From positions 1 to 64,000 of the forward strand of contig CAKKQC010000012.1 of NCBI GenBank assembly GCA_919901855.1: 64,000 nt of DNA, in the 5' to 3' direction. Under the pieces are notes generated by a model. It was not told the origin of the DNA. It ran no database searches and was given only the letters and a program-made list of their open reading frames with translations. Below, in pieces: positions 52,071 to 61,093 of the stretch. This DNA comes from a bacterium. Lineage in GTDB: Bacteria; Oederibacteriota; CAKKQC01. A program made the position numbers and the translations under genes. Each line of letters opens with the position of its first letter. Position 1 is the first letter of the stretch.

Positions 52071-52110
52071 TCCGAATACGGCGGGGGGGAGATCGCCCCT
52101 CCGCCGCGGG

Positions 52111-52980
52111 TCAGCGGAGGAAGTACGTGGTCACGTAGCTGGTGCAGTCCGCGAGGGGGCGGCCCGCGATCGCGGCCGAGTCGGTCCGGGTCCCGAACGC
52201 GACCGGGCGGCCCCGGAAGAGCCGGAGCATGAGCTCCAGCCCGGCGTGGCAGTCGACGTCGAGGTCGCGCACGCGCGCGAGGTCGCACCCCACGATCGCG
52301 GCCATCGCGTCCCGGTCGAGCGCGGCCGCCTCCGCGGGCGCCTTTCCATGGGAGAAGTCCATGCTCAGGATCACGAGGGCGTCGTCGCCGAGCAGGGGCG
52401 CGAGGGCTCCCGCCAGCGCCGCGATTCGCCGGGGGCCGGCGCGATCCGAGAGCAGGATGGGCAGGACGCGGGCGTCCGGGAAGTAGAGGCGGATGAAGGG
52501 GACGAGGAGGCCGGTCGAGTGTTCCCGGAAGAAGACCGCGGCGTCGTCGCCGGGGGGGAGGCGCAGCGCCTGCCGGAGCCCGCCAACCGCCTCCCGGTCG
52601 CACGCGAGGACGCCGAACGGAGTCCGCCAGTCGAGGGCCGAGAGGCTGATCCCCCGGGGGCCGAGACGTTCGTGGTCCGGGCCTATCAGGATGACCAGCC
52701 GGGGCCGCGCGGTGCAGGCGGACGCGTCGAAGAACTCGACCATGAGGGGGGCGGCCAGGAAGTGATGGGTCACGATCCCGCCGGCGACGCGGCCGGCGGG
52801 GGCCCGGGCCGCCGGGGGCGGTCCCCCTCGGACCGCATCCAGGTAGCGCCCGGGGTCGTCCGCGAAACTCGAGTATAGGAGGTCCCGGCCGGCGGCGGCG
52901 CGCGCCGCGAGGAGCAGGACTAGCGGAAGTACGTGTACCAGGCGGGCACCCACTTCGCGAGGGCGGGATCCGGGGGGCAA
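52111..52980 (-). CDS. Exported MEMO1-like protein (AmmeMemoRadiSam system B family)
   Basis: 289 residues. Family marks: I-V-T-H-H-F-L-A-A-P-L-M (~70), V-I-L-I-G-P-D-H-E-R-L-G (~97), F-R-E-H-S-T-G-L-L-V-P-F (~150) and L-S-M-D-F-S-H-G (~209). The histidines and the late D-C-H-A/D-C-T segments would form the metal site seen in Memo proteins. The family is usually cytosolic and next to AMMECR1 and radical-SAM genes. Here neither neighbour is present, and a hydrophobic leader (V-H-V-L-P-L-V-L-L-L-A-A-R-A-A-A-G, ~15-31) predicts export. The start is uncertain: TTG 52980 has GGAAGG upstream, GTG 52953 gives a cleaner signal peptide. Both overlap the DUF3160 gene end, so the two are coupled. Confidence 0.8.
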   Translation of the reverse strand: MPPGSRPREVGARLVHVLPLVLLLAARAAAGRDLLYSSFADDPGRYLDAVRGGPPPAARAPAGRVAGGIVTHHFLAAPLMVEFFDASACTARPRLVILIGPDHERLGPRGISLSALDWRTPFGVLACDREAVGGLRQALRLPPGDDAAVFFREHSTGLLVPFIRLYFPDARVLPILLSDRAGPRRIAALAGALAPLLGDDALVILSMDFSHGKAPAEAAALDRDAMAAIVGCDLARVRDLDVDCHAGLELMLRLFRGRPVAFGTRTDSAAIAGRPLADCTSYVTTYFLR

Positions 52981-55487
52981 ACTCTAGCCTTCCACTCCTC
53001 GTCGGTCCACCGTTTCGAATCCGTGAACTCGTAGTAGCTGTACACGTAGCCGGTGGTGACCCGGGTGCCGCCCCAGTAGTCCTTGACGATGACCCGGGCC
53101 TGCTGCGGGGTACCCACGGCCTCGAGGAGCACCCGGCCGCTTGCTGCGTCGGTGGCCACGTCCGCGATCAGGGCCATCCGCACGAAGTCGGTCGAGACGT
53201 GGTTCCCCGAGCCCTCGGGGAGGAGGAGCCGGCCGCCGATGCCGCCGCCGCCCGCGATCCACTCGTAGTCATCGTCCGTGATCTCCAGCCCTTCCACTTC
53301 CTTCTTCGCGATGGCGAGGGCGCGGTCCGTGAGCCCGGCCAACTGCGCGAACTTGTCGTCGTACTCGGCCGTGGCGGCCCCCGTCCGCGTCAGCATCTCC
53401 GTGGTCAGGGAGACAAGCCGGCGCAGGGACTCGAAAAACGCGGGATTCGGCTCGACGTAGCCCTTCGGCCGCGGCGGCTCGTACTGGGCCGGGGGAAGGG
53501 AGTCGGGGCCTCCGCCGCCCATCTCGGCGTAGCTCTGCTCGGCGTACAGGATCGTGTCGTGCTTGAGCTCGGTCCAGGACCCCAGCCCCGCGTTCAGCGA
53601 CTTGTACTTCCAGGCGTCCGTTCGCGTGAAGTGCTGCCGGGACGGCGTCGGCTGGAACAGGGCTCGCAGGGTCTTCAGCCACGCCAGGTACGCGGTCCGG
53701 TCGGAGGCCGCGGGGTCCTGGGAGGCGACCTCGGCCTTCAGCGCGGCGAGGGCCGCGGGGTAGCCTTCGACTTCCGAGGTCCAGGCCGGGGGCAGGTTGC
53801 GCTCGGCGACATCGGAGCCGAGCAGGGTCATGACCTCGAGCCCGGAGGGCAGGTTCTTGGGGTGCCCGAGGCTGCCGACCGACGGCGAAGTGAGCCGCTG
53901 GAAGTACCCGGCATCCGGGGTGAACCGCTGGCCGATCAGGCGGAAGCTCCGGGTGGCGGCCAGCCGCTCCGCCTGCGCCTCGGGCGACGCGACCGGGACG
54001 GGGGCCGTCTTCTCGCTGACGATGCGGTGGGGGGCGAGCATGGAGCCGGCGAGCCGGCGGAACGCCGCGATCCGGGCCGGGTCGGCGAGTTCCTCCTCCG
54101 GGCCGGTCTCGCCGAGCTTGCCCAGAACATCCAGGAACTGCGGCGGCCCCCAGTCGTCGGACTCGCCGACCAGGAAGGTGATCGGATCGACCACGGTCCG
54201 CCACGGGGCCATCCGGTCGCCGGTGCGGAACAGCCGGGCGAGCAGCAGGGCCGACAGCGTGGTGGAATCGTCGCGCAGGGCGAAGGACTTGCGGCCGAAG
54301 AACATCATGGCCCGGAAGTAGGTCTTCAGGTCCTCGCTGAGCGTGTAATGCCCGCGGGGGCGGTACTGGGAGTAGTCGTCCTCGTACTTCGGCAGTTGCG
54401 GGCTTTCCCCAGAGCCCGAAGCCGCCCGGATCCGGCCAACCTCGTCCCGGACGTCGCCGGCGAGCTCGGGCGGGACCTCAACGTCCACCCCGAGCAGGGC
54501 GGCGGCCACGCCGAAGTACCAGACGTTCCGGCCCGCGGCGCGGCGCATCGCCGGCGCCTTCGCCGCCGCGTAGAGTTCCGCGGATTCCGCGAAGGAATCC
54601 TTCGTGAGCGTCTTCAGCGCGGGGAGCATCTTCTCGGCCTCGATCTTCTGGAGCATCCGGTCGAAGACCACGTGGAAGGCGTGCAGGAACAGGTCGGACG
54701 AGAGGAAGTGCGGCACGCGGCGGTCCGCGTAGAGGTCCACCATGTCGTCGACCCCGAGGCTCGTGAGCGGCGGGATGTTCCGGATGAGGAGGCCCCGCTG
54801 GGCCAGCCGCCCGCGGGCCGGATCTGAAATCCTGCCGTCCACGTTTCGGGTCACGGCCGGCACCTCCACGGCCGTGACCGTCCCCTCGTCGAGGTCCGGC
54901 TTGAGTTCCACGCCCGGCCCGGCCTCGATCCAGCCGACCCGCTCCTCGACGAATCCGTAGAAGATCTCGTCCTGCTGGAGGCTCCGGAAGGAGGTGCGGT
55001 ACCAGGTCCTGCCGTCGCGGGTCGCGACCCCGGTCAGGGGCACGACCTCGCCGTGGACGAGCTCGAGGACCACGCGCGCGGCCGGGGAGGGCAGGAGGCG
55101 TACCTTGGCGCCGGACGCCGCGATCGCGCACCGGCCCGGCTTCGGCGTGTACGCGTCCTCGCGGCGGACGTCGCGCGCCGGGACGTACAGGGTCCGGCCC
55201 GTGGCGGGATGCGCCAGTTCGATCCACCCGCGGTGGTTCGCCGCGGGCCGGCCGGCAAAAACGCAGCCGAAGACGAGGCCGGCGGCCGGCGCCCCCTCGC
55301 CCTGCGGCATCTCCGTCATCGGCGCCGGGGTCTCGCCGGGGATCGTGTCGTACGCGGGCACGACGTCGGCGGTGGCGACCCAGGGCCGGTCGTCGCCGCC
55401 CTTGGCGCGCGCGCCCGCGCCGCCCAGTGCGGCGAGCGCGACAAGGGCGCAAAACGCCGGACCCCGGGACCCCGACCGCATCGACAT
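52920..55487 (-). CDS. Exported DUF3160-family protein
   Basis: 855 residues from the ATG at 55487, after which a signal peptide is clear (~5-28, A-L-V-A-L-A-A-L-G-G-A-G-A-R-A). An N-terminal SH3-like region (~30-185) precedes the long, mostly helical DUF3160 domain. Its hallmark is D-Y-S-Q-Y-R-P-R-G-H-Y-T-L-S-E-D-L-K (~370), followed by F-R-A-M-M-F-F-G-R. H-A-F-H-V-V-F-D-R near 275 is also conserved. No function is established for the family, which occurs in several environmental phyla. The frame is open upstream to 56015, but that part overlaps a divergent gene on the other strand. It is co-transcribed with the MEMO-like gene, which starts inside its 3' end. Confidence 0.82.
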   Translation of the reverse strand: MSMRSGSRGPAFCALVALAALGGAGARAKGGDDRPWVATADVVPAYDTIPGETPAPMTEMPQGEGAPAAGLVFGCVFAGRPAANHRGWIELAHPATGRTLYVPARDVRREDAYTPKPGRCAIAASGAKVRLLPSPAARVVLELVHGEVVPLTGVATRDGRTWYRTSFRSLQQDEIFYGFVEERVGWIEAGPGVELKPDLDEGTVTAVEVPAVTRNVDGRISDPARGRLAQRGLLIRNIPPLTSLGVDDMVDLYADRRVPHFLSSDLFLHAFHVVFDRMLQKIEAEKMLPALKTLTKDSFAESAELYAAAKAPAMRRAAGRNVWYFGVAAALLGVDVEVPPELAGDVRDEVGRIRAASGSGESPQLPKYEDDYSQYRPRGHYTLSEDLKTYFRAMMFFGRKSFALRDDSTTLSALLLARLFRTGDRMAPWRTVVDPITFLVGESDDWGPPQFLDVLGKLGETGPEEELADPARIAAFRRLAGSMLAPHRIVSEKTAPVPVASPEAQAERLAATRSFRLIGQRFTPDAGYFQRLTSPSVGSLGHPKNLPSGLEVMTLLGSDVAERNLPPAWTSEVEGYPAALAALKAEVASQDPAASDRTAYLAWLKTLRALFQPTPSRQHFTRTDAWKYKSLNAGLGSWTELKHDTILYAEQSYAEMGGGGPDSLPPAQYEPPRPKGYVEPNPAFFESLRRLVSLTTEMLTRTGAATAEYDDKFAQLAGLTDRALAIAKKEVEGLEITDDDYEWIAGGGGIGGRLLLPEGSGNHVSTDFVRMALIADVATDAASGRVLLEAVGTPQQARVIVKDYWGGTRVTTGYVYSYYEFTDSKRWTDEEWKARVCPPDPALAKWVPAWYTYFR

Positions 55488-55489
55488 GG

Positions 55490-55499
55490 CAGAATGGTA
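55490..55499. promoter_or_regulatory. Bidirectional extended -10 segment between starts 14 bp apart
   Basis: Rightward TG-G-CAGAAT (-10 at 55490-55495) ends 6 bases before ATG 55502. Leftward TG-C-TACCAT (-10 at 55499-55494) ends 6 bases before ATG 55487. The two -10 boxes overlap by two bases, and each TG extension lies in or next to the opposite start codon. Both transcripts would be leaderless. Confidence 0.55.
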
Positions 55500-55501
55500 G
55501 C

Positions 55502-58045
55502 ATGCCCACCGATTCGGGGGTCCGGTTTTCCACCCGGCTCGTCGCGGCCGCCGCGGTCGCGTGGGGCCTGCTCGTGTGGGCGAACTGGCTCGCGCACAAC
55601 CCGCTCTCCGCCCGCCAGGTTTTCGTCGCCCTCGCGGCGTTCGCGAAGCTCCAGCCGGGTCCCGCGCTGGCGGCCTGGGGTCCCCATCTCGGCCGGCTCC
55701 TGCTCCTCGGCCTGCTCGCGACGGCGGCGGCCGGGTTGGGGGTGCCCGTCCTCGGCTGGCTCGCGCGCCGCGGGGGGACGTCTCCAGGCCTTCTCGCCGC
55801 CGGGCTCGGGTCCGGCGTCGCCGCGCTGGCCGTGCTCGGCGCCGGGCTCGCGGGGCTCGCGTTCCGCGGCCCCGCCTGGATCTGCGTCGGCGTCGCGGCG
55901 GTCGCGGGCCTACGCCGGCTCCGGCTCCCGCGCTGGGGATGGGCGCTAAAAGCGGGGTGCTGGCCCATGACGGCGGCACTCGGAGTCGCCCTGTTCGTCG
56001 CGCTGCTCGGCGCACTCGCCCCCGAGGTCAGCTTCGACGCGCTCGCGCACCACCTCGCGCATCCGGCGTCCTGGGCTGCGGCGCACAAGGTCCATGGCCT
56101 CCCGTATCATTTCCTGGCCCTGTATCCGGCCGTGCTCGAGATGCAGTACCTGCTGGCCATCCTCCTCGACGGCGTCGCGCTGGCCAAGCTCGTGCACTTC
56201 GGGTTCGGGCTCCTGACGATCGCGGCGCTGGTCGCGTGGGCGCGCCGAACGCTCCCCGATGCCTGGGCTCTCGCCGCCGCCGCCGGGTTCGCGCTCCTTC
56301 CCTACGTCCAGACGGTGGCGATGTGGGCGTACGTGGACCTCGGGGCCAGCGCTTACCTTACGCTGGCCCTGAGCGAGGCCGCAGGCCGAGTCGAAGGGCG
56401 AGCTCGGGACGGAGGAGGGAACCCGGCCCTCCTCGGGGTCCTGTGCGGGTTGTGCGCGGGGACGAAGGCCGCGGGCGTCTTCGCCCCCGTCCTGGTCGCG
56501 GGCGTGCTCGCCGGCCGCCGCGCGCCGCCGCGCGCGTGGATCGCGTTCGCGGCGGCGGCTTTGATGGCCGCGGTGCCGTGGGGAATCCGGAACTGGGCGC
56601 TGACGGGGAACCCCTTCGCCCCGTTCCTGTCGGGTTGGGTGCCGACGCTCTGGTGGGACGCCGGGAACCAGGCCCGTTACGCGAAGGAGCTCGGGGGCTA
56701 CGCGCTGGGGCACGCGCCCGTCGGGGGCGTGATCGCGCTCCTCGCCCATGCCTGGTCCTCGTCGGTCCTGAACTACGGCGTCCTCGACCAGCAGTCGGGC
56801 ATGGGGGCGTGGTTCCTGTGGCTGATCCCCCTGCTCGCCCTGGTTGGCGTGGCCGAGGCGCGCCTGCCGGCGCGGCTCGCGCTCGGATTCTTCCTCCTCT
56901 GGTTCCTGATCCCGCGCCAGGTCAGGTACCTCCTGCCCGTGTGGCCGGCGGCCGCGCTCGCGAGTGCGCATGCGCTGCGGGCCCTCGCGGCCCGCAGTGG
57001 TACCGCGCTCATCCCGGTCTGGGGGGCGGGCGCGATGCTTGTCCTCGCGGTCGCGGGCGCCTTCCAGCGCGAGCACTGGGTCATCAATCCGTTGCCCGTC
57101 GTCTTCGGCACCGAGAGCGCGGAAGACTACCACGCACGGGGCCTGCCGGGGAAGCTCTATACCGTGCGGGCATCGGCGTGGCTCCGGGACCACGCGCAGG
57201 AGCGGCGGGTCCTCGTCGTCAGCCACTACGGGCTGAACCTCCTCTGGGGCCCGCGGGCGATCGCGCAGGCGGCCTTCGACACGCCCGTGATCGAGCGGGT
57301 GGCGCGGGAGGCGTCGGGGCCGGCGCGGATCGCGGTCAAGTTCCGCGAGCTGGGGGTGCCGTGGATCCTGTACTCGACCTTCGGGGGATTCACGATGCAC
57401 GCCGTCTACGAGATGTACGGGTTCGACGAGGGGGCCGCGGCGCGCTGGCGGGCCTTCTGGATCTCCCGGAGCGTCCCGGTCGTGAACCTCGACGACCGCT
57501 ACCAGGTCTGGCGGATTGCGGCCGCGCCGACTGGTCGGACGACCGCGAGCGTCCTGCCCGGGCTCGACGAGCAGTGGCTGGGCGCCACGGACTGGGACCT
57601 CCAGTACGCGGAGCAGACGGGCCGGGTGGCGGCCGCCCTGCCGAAAGCCGAGGCCGAGTACCGGGCGATCGCGGCAGCGCGCCGGACCCCCGCGGCGTTC
57701 GAGCGGCTCGGGAGCGTGCTGATGCGCCGGGGGCGGCTGGGCGAGGCCGAGCGCGCCCTGCGCGAAGCCGCGCGACTGGGACGCGACACGGCCGTGCTCC
57801 ACGACGCCCTGGGCGTCCTCTGCGCGCGCGACGGCCGGCTGGCCGAGGCCATCCGGGAGTTCCGCCGGTCGCTCGCGATCGAGCCCGGGCTCGTGGATCC
57901 GCGGCGCAACCTCGCGACCGTGCTCTGGAACATGGGGGACCGCAACGCCGCCATGGGCACGCTCCGCGAGGGGCTGGCGCTCGACCCGGATTCCGGCGAG
58001 CTCCGCGACCTGCTCGTGCGCTGGACCGGCGGGGGCGCGCCATGA
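55502..58045 (+). CDS. GT-C-like membrane glycosyltransferase with TPR tail (family A, member 7)
   Basis: 847 residues. Motifs: F-D-A-L-A-H-H-L-A-H-P (~178), A-G-T-K-A-A-G (~318), I-R-N-W-A-L-T-G-N-P (~361), R-E-L-G-V-P-W-I-L-Y-S (~614) and L-P-G-L-D-E-Q-W-L-G-A-T (~684). A well-formed TPR tail (~720-840) has L-G-S-V-L-M-R-R-G-R-L-G-E-A-E and A-I-R-E-F-R-R-S-L-A-I-E-P. It is most similar to member 8, which it overlaps by 4 bases (ATGA), so the two arose by tandem duplication. It diverges from the DUF3160 gene with only 14 bases between start codons. Confidence 0.72.
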   Translation: MPTDSGVRFSTRLVAAAAVAWGLLVWANWLAHNPLSARQVFVALAAFAKLQPGPALAAWGPHLGRLLLLGLLATAAAGLGVPVLGWLARRGGTSPGLLAAGLGSGVAALAVLGAGLAGLAFRGPAWICVGVAAVAGLRRLRLPRWGWALKAGCWPMTAALGVALFVALLGALAPEVSFDALAHHLAHPASWAAAHKVHGLPYHFLALYPAVLEMQYLLAILLDGVALAKLVHFGFGLLTIAALVAWARRTLPDAWALAAAAGFALLPYVQTVAMWAYVDLGASAYLTLALSEAAGRVEGRARDGGGNPALLGVLCGLCAGTKAAGVFAPVLVAGVLAGRRAPPRAWIAFAAAALMAAVPWGIRNWALTGNPFAPFLSGWVPTLWWDAGNQARYAKELGGYALGHAPVGGVIALLAHAWSSSVLNYGVLDQQSGMGAWFLWLIPLLALVGVAEARLPARLALGFFLLWFLIPRQVRYLLPVWPAAALASAHALRALAARSGTALIPVWGAGAMLVLAVAGAFQREHWVINPLPVVFGTESAEDYHARGLPGKLYTVRASAWLRDHAQERRVLVVSHYGLNLLWGPRAIAQAAFDTPVIERVAREASGPARIAVKFRELGVPWILYSTFGGFTMHAVYEMYGFDEGAAARWRAFWISRSVPVVNLDDRYQVWRIAAAPTGRTTASVLPGLDEQWLGATDWDLQYAEQTGRVAAALPKAEAEYRAIAAARRTPAAFERLGSVLMRRGRLGEAERALREAARLGRDTAVLHDALGVLCARDGRLAEAIREFRRSLAIEPGLVDPRRNLATVLWNMGDRNAAMGTLREGLALDPDSGELRDLLVRWTGGGAP

Positions 58046-60639
58046 CGCCGGCGCCGCCGCGCCCGGCCGCCGGGGGACCCCGGCTCCGCGGGCCCGCCCC
58101 CCTCCCTTCGCGCCCCAGCTCCATTCCGGTCCTGCTCGCGCTCGGCTGGACGCTCCTCGTCTGGCTTAACTGGTACCGGGCGAACCCGCTAACCGTCGCG
58201 CAGGTGGGTGAGGCGCTGGGCGAGTGGATCGCCTTCGCGCCCGGCGCCGCGGTCGTGGCGTGGGCCCGGAATCTCGGACTGCTCGTCCTGCTCGCGGTCC
58301 TCGGGTTGGCCGGATTCGGCGCAGGAAGACCCTTCGGCCGGTGGATGGCGTCGCGCGGGACCGGGATCACGGCTTCCATCGCCCTGGGGTCGGGCCTCTT
58401 CGGGCTCGGGGTCCTGGGCGCGGGACTCGCCGGGCTCGCGCATCCGGCGGTCGCCTGGGGAACGGTCGCGGCCGCCGCGGTCGCGGGCTTGCGCGGGTGG
58501 CGGCGGACCGACGCCAGCTGGGTATTCCGGGGACGCTGCCGGCCGCTCGCGGCGATCCTCGGGACCGGACTGCTGATCGCGCTCGTCGGCTCGCTCGGCC
58601 CCGAGGCGAGCTTCGACGGGATGGCCCACCACCTGGGGCATCCGGAATCCTGGGCCGCGCGCCACAAGGTCTTCGCGATGCCCTGGCACTTCCTCGCTAG
58701 CTTCCCGGCCCTGCTCGAGATGCAGTACCTGCTCGCGCGCCTCGTCTCCGGGACGCCCGCGCTGGCCAAACTCGCGCACTTCGGGTTCGGGCTCCTGACG
58801 CTCGCGGCGCTCGTGGGCTGGGCCCGCGAGTCGCTCGAGGACGAGTGGGCGCTCGCCGCCGCGGCGGCCCTGCTGTTCATCCCGTACTTCATGCTCGTAA
58901 TGATGTGGGCCTACGTCGATCTCGGCGCCGCGTGCTACCTCACGTTGGCCCTTCGGCTGGCCGCGTCGCGTGGGCCGTCGCCGGTCCTGCTCGGCGTCCT
59001 CTGCGGGTTCGTGGCGGGGACCAAGGTCACGGGCGTCTTCGCGGTCGCGCTCGTGGCCGGCATCCTCGCGGTCCGCAGGGCGTCCCCGGCGCGCTGGGCC
59101 GCGTTCGCGGGATCGTTCATCGTCGCCGTCGGCCCCTGGGGCGCCCGGAACCTCCTCTTCACCGGGAACCCCGTGGCCCCGTTCCTCTCCGGGACGTTCC
59201 CGACCCTGTGGTGGGGGCCCGCGAACCACGTCCGGTACCAGCGCGAGCTGGCGAGCTACAACGCCGGGGGCGCGACCCTGCCCGGCGTCTTCGGGTTCCT
59301 GGCCCGGCCCTGGGACGTCACGATCCGGAACACGGGGTGCCTCGACACCCGCGCGGGGATGGGCGGCTGGTTCCTCTGGGGGCTGCCGCTGCTCACGCTG
59401 GCTGGTTTCGTCCCCGCAGCTCGGATTCCTGCCTGCGCCGCGCTGGGCTGGTTCCTCCTTTGGCACCTGATCCCGCGCCAGATCCGGTACCTCCTGCCCG
59501 TCTGGCCCGCGGCCGCGCTCGCGTGCGCCCATGCGGCCCGCGCCCTCGCGCGCCGGGGCGGCGTACAGCGCTTCGCTGCGTGGGCCGTCGCCGCGGCCGG
59601 GCTCTTCCATGTGCCGTGGGCGCTCCGGATGCAGTTCGACGCGACGCACGCCGTCCGGGTCGTCCTCGGCGGCCAGACGGCGGAGGCGTACCTGGGGCAG
59701 GGGATGCCGGGGAAGACGCGGACGATCGCGGCCAGGCGCTGGTGGCGGGAACAGGAGGGGCGGGACCCCGGTCAGGTCCGTGACCGGCTCCTGGTGGCGG
59801 ACCAGTACGGGCTGAACCTCTTCTGGGGCCCGCGCGCGATCGTGCAGTCGTTCTTCGACACGCCCCTGATCGTCCGGGCCGCGGACTCGGCCCGCTCTCC
59901 CGCGGAGATCGGCCGGCGGCTCCGCCAGCTCGGGATCGGGTGGCTCCTCGACGACGAGGAGAACAGCTTCCTGATGCAGACGAGCTACGAGCCCTACGCG
60001 TTCACCTCCGCGGCGGGCGCCCGGTGGCTCGCATACTGGCAAGCCACCGCGCGGCTCGCGACGCGGGTTGAGGACGTCTTCTATATCTATCGGCTTGGGG
60101 GCAGCGCCGCATCGGCGCCGCCGCTGGCGGCGTTGCCGCCGACCTGGCCGGGGCTCGACCAGCAGTGGCTGGCGGCTACGGAGGCCGAGGTCAACGCGGC
60201 GGCGGCCTCCGGCCGGCTCGACGCGGCCGTGCCGAAAGCGGCGGACGACTACGGCCGGATCGCGCGCGAGACCGGATGCCCGGCGGCGTGGGAGCGGCGG
60301 GGGACGATGCTCCTCCAGCTCGGGCGGGCCCGGGAGGCGAAGGACGCGCTCCTCGAGGCGGCCCGTCGCGGTCGCGCGACCGGCCGGGTGCTGGGCACCC
60401 TCGCCGTGATCGAGGCCAACGCCGGGCGGCTCGCGGCGGCGGCGCCGCTGATGGCGAGGGCGCTCGAGTACAACCCCGGGGACGAGACGAACCGGCGGAA
60501 CCTGGCCGTCGCCCTCGCCCGGCTGGGCCGGGGTCCCGAGGCCCTCACGATCCTGCGCGAGGGGCTGGCGCGGAACCCCGGCTCCCGGGACCTGCTGGGG
60601 GCCTGGGGCGCGTTGACGGGGCGGGCTTTCACGCCCTGA
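58042..60639 (+). CDS. GT-C-like membrane glycosyltransferase with TPR tail (family A, member 8)
   Basis: 865 residues. A Pro-rich N-terminus of ~28 residues precedes the membrane region. Motifs: F-D-G-M-A-H-H-L-G-H-P (~190), A-G-T-K-V-T-G (~322), A-R-N-L-L-F-T-G-N-P (~367), R-Q-L-G-I-G-W-L-L-D-D (~627), W-P-G-L-D-Q-Q-W-L-A-A-T (~702) and a TPR tail (~740-860). It is a tandem paralog of member 7. Both replace the K-N-D motif of other members with G-T-K and share long identical stretches such as L-L-E-M-Q-Y-L-L-A. Confidence 0.72.
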   Translation: MTPAPPRPAAGGPRLRGPAPLPSRPSSIPVLLALGWTLLVWLNWYRANPLTVAQVGEALGEWIAFAPGAAVVAWARNLGLLVLLAVLGLAGFGAGRPFGRWMASRGTGITASIALGSGLFGLGVLGAGLAGLAHPAVAWGTVAAAAVAGLRGWRRTDASWVFRGRCRPLAAILGTGLLIALVGSLGPEASFDGMAHHLGHPESWAARHKVFAMPWHFLASFPALLEMQYLLARLVSGTPALAKLAHFGFGLLTLAALVGWARESLEDEWALAAAAALLFIPYFMLVMMWAYVDLGAACYLTLALRLAASRGPSPVLLGVLCGFVAGTKVTGVFAVALVAGILAVRRASPARWAAFAGSFIVAVGPWGARNLLFTGNPVAPFLSGTFPTLWWGPANHVRYQRELASYNAGGATLPGVFGFLARPWDVTIRNTGCLDTRAGMGGWFLWGLPLLTLAGFVPAARIPACAALGWFLLWHLIPRQIRYLLPVWPAAALACAHAARALARRGGVQRFAAWAVAAAGLFHVPWALRMQFDATHAVRVVLGGQTAEAYLGQGMPGKTRTIAARRWWREQEGRDPGQVRDRLLVADQYGLNLFWGPRAIVQSFFDTPLIVRAADSARSPAEIGRRLRQLGIGWLLDDEENSFLMQTSYEPYAFTSAAGARWLAYWQATARLATRVEDVFYIYRLGGSAASAPPLAALPPTWPGLDQQWLAATEAEVNAAAASGRLDAAVPKAADDYGRIARETGCPAAWERRGTMLLQLGRAREAKDALLEAARRGRATGRVLGTLAVIEANAGRLAAAAPLMARALEYNPGDETNRRNLAVALARLGRGPEALTILREGLARNPGSRDLLGAWGALTGRAFTP

Positions 60640-60745
60640 AGAGCCCTCGGGGGCACCGCGACGCCGCAGGCGGCGCGCGGCGGGCCCGTCTTCGGGCCCG
60701 GGCCCTTGCAGACCGGGGCGCGGCCAAGGCATAATAGTCCTTCCC
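60640..60745 (+). promoter_or_regulatory. Hairpin region and promoter of the rplU-rpmA operon
   Basis: A palindromic 8-bp stem hairpin (CGGGCCCG 60681-60688 with 60693-60700, loop TCTT) without a T-tract may end the member 8 transcript. Next come TTGCAG (-35, 60706-60711), an 18-base spacer and CATAAT (-10, 60730-60735), 10 bases before the rplU ATG. The bases before the ATG (CCTTCCC) have no Shine-Dalgarno character. Confidence 0.6.
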
Positions 60746-61075
60746 ATGAACGACGCCACCGAATACGCCGTGATCAAGGACGGCGGGAACCAGATCAAGG
60801 TTGCCGCCGGGGACTCGGTCCGCCTCGAAAAGCATCCGGGCGAGCCCGGGGCCGAGCTCGTGTTCGCGAACGTCATGCTCCTGGCCGCCGGGGGCACGGT
60901 GTCGGTCGGCCGTCCGTTCGTCGCGGGGGCGAGCGTCAAGGCCGAGATCGTCAAGCACGGGCGGGGGAAGAAGATCCGCATCTACCGCTTCAAGCGGAAG
61001 AAGGGCTACCAGCGGACCGTCGGCCACCGCCAGGACTTTACGCTCGTCCGCATCAAGGAAATCGTTCACAGCTAG
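60746..61075 (+). CDS. rplU: 50S ribosomal protein L21
   Basis: 109 residues, normal length for bL21. Typical segments: Y-A-V-I-K-D-G-G-N-Q-I-K-V (start), V-F-A-N-V-M-L-L, K-A-E-I-V-K-H-G-R-G-K-K-I and the C-terminal R-R-K-K-G-Y-like run F-K-R-K-K-G-Y-Q-R-T-V-G-H-R-Q. It binds 23S rRNA in the large subunit. It is followed by rpmA after 18 bases, the standard bacterial order. No Shine-Dalgarno sequence lies before the ATG, and the -10 is very close, so initiation is probably leaderless. Confidence 0.97.
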   Translation: MNDATEYAVIKDGGNQIKVAAGDSVRLEKHPGEPGAELVFANVMLLAAGGTVSVGRPFVAGASVKAEIVKHGRGKKIRIYRFKRKKGYQRTVGHRQDFTLVRIKEIVHS

Positions 61076-61093
61076 TCAGGAGGACCACCAGCC

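Noticed and set aside
55561-60639. A 1,692-codon open frame spanning two family A genes
   Set aside because: Its first part is an Arg/Pro/Gly-rich shadow of member 7 in another frame; only the part after 58042 is a real protein.
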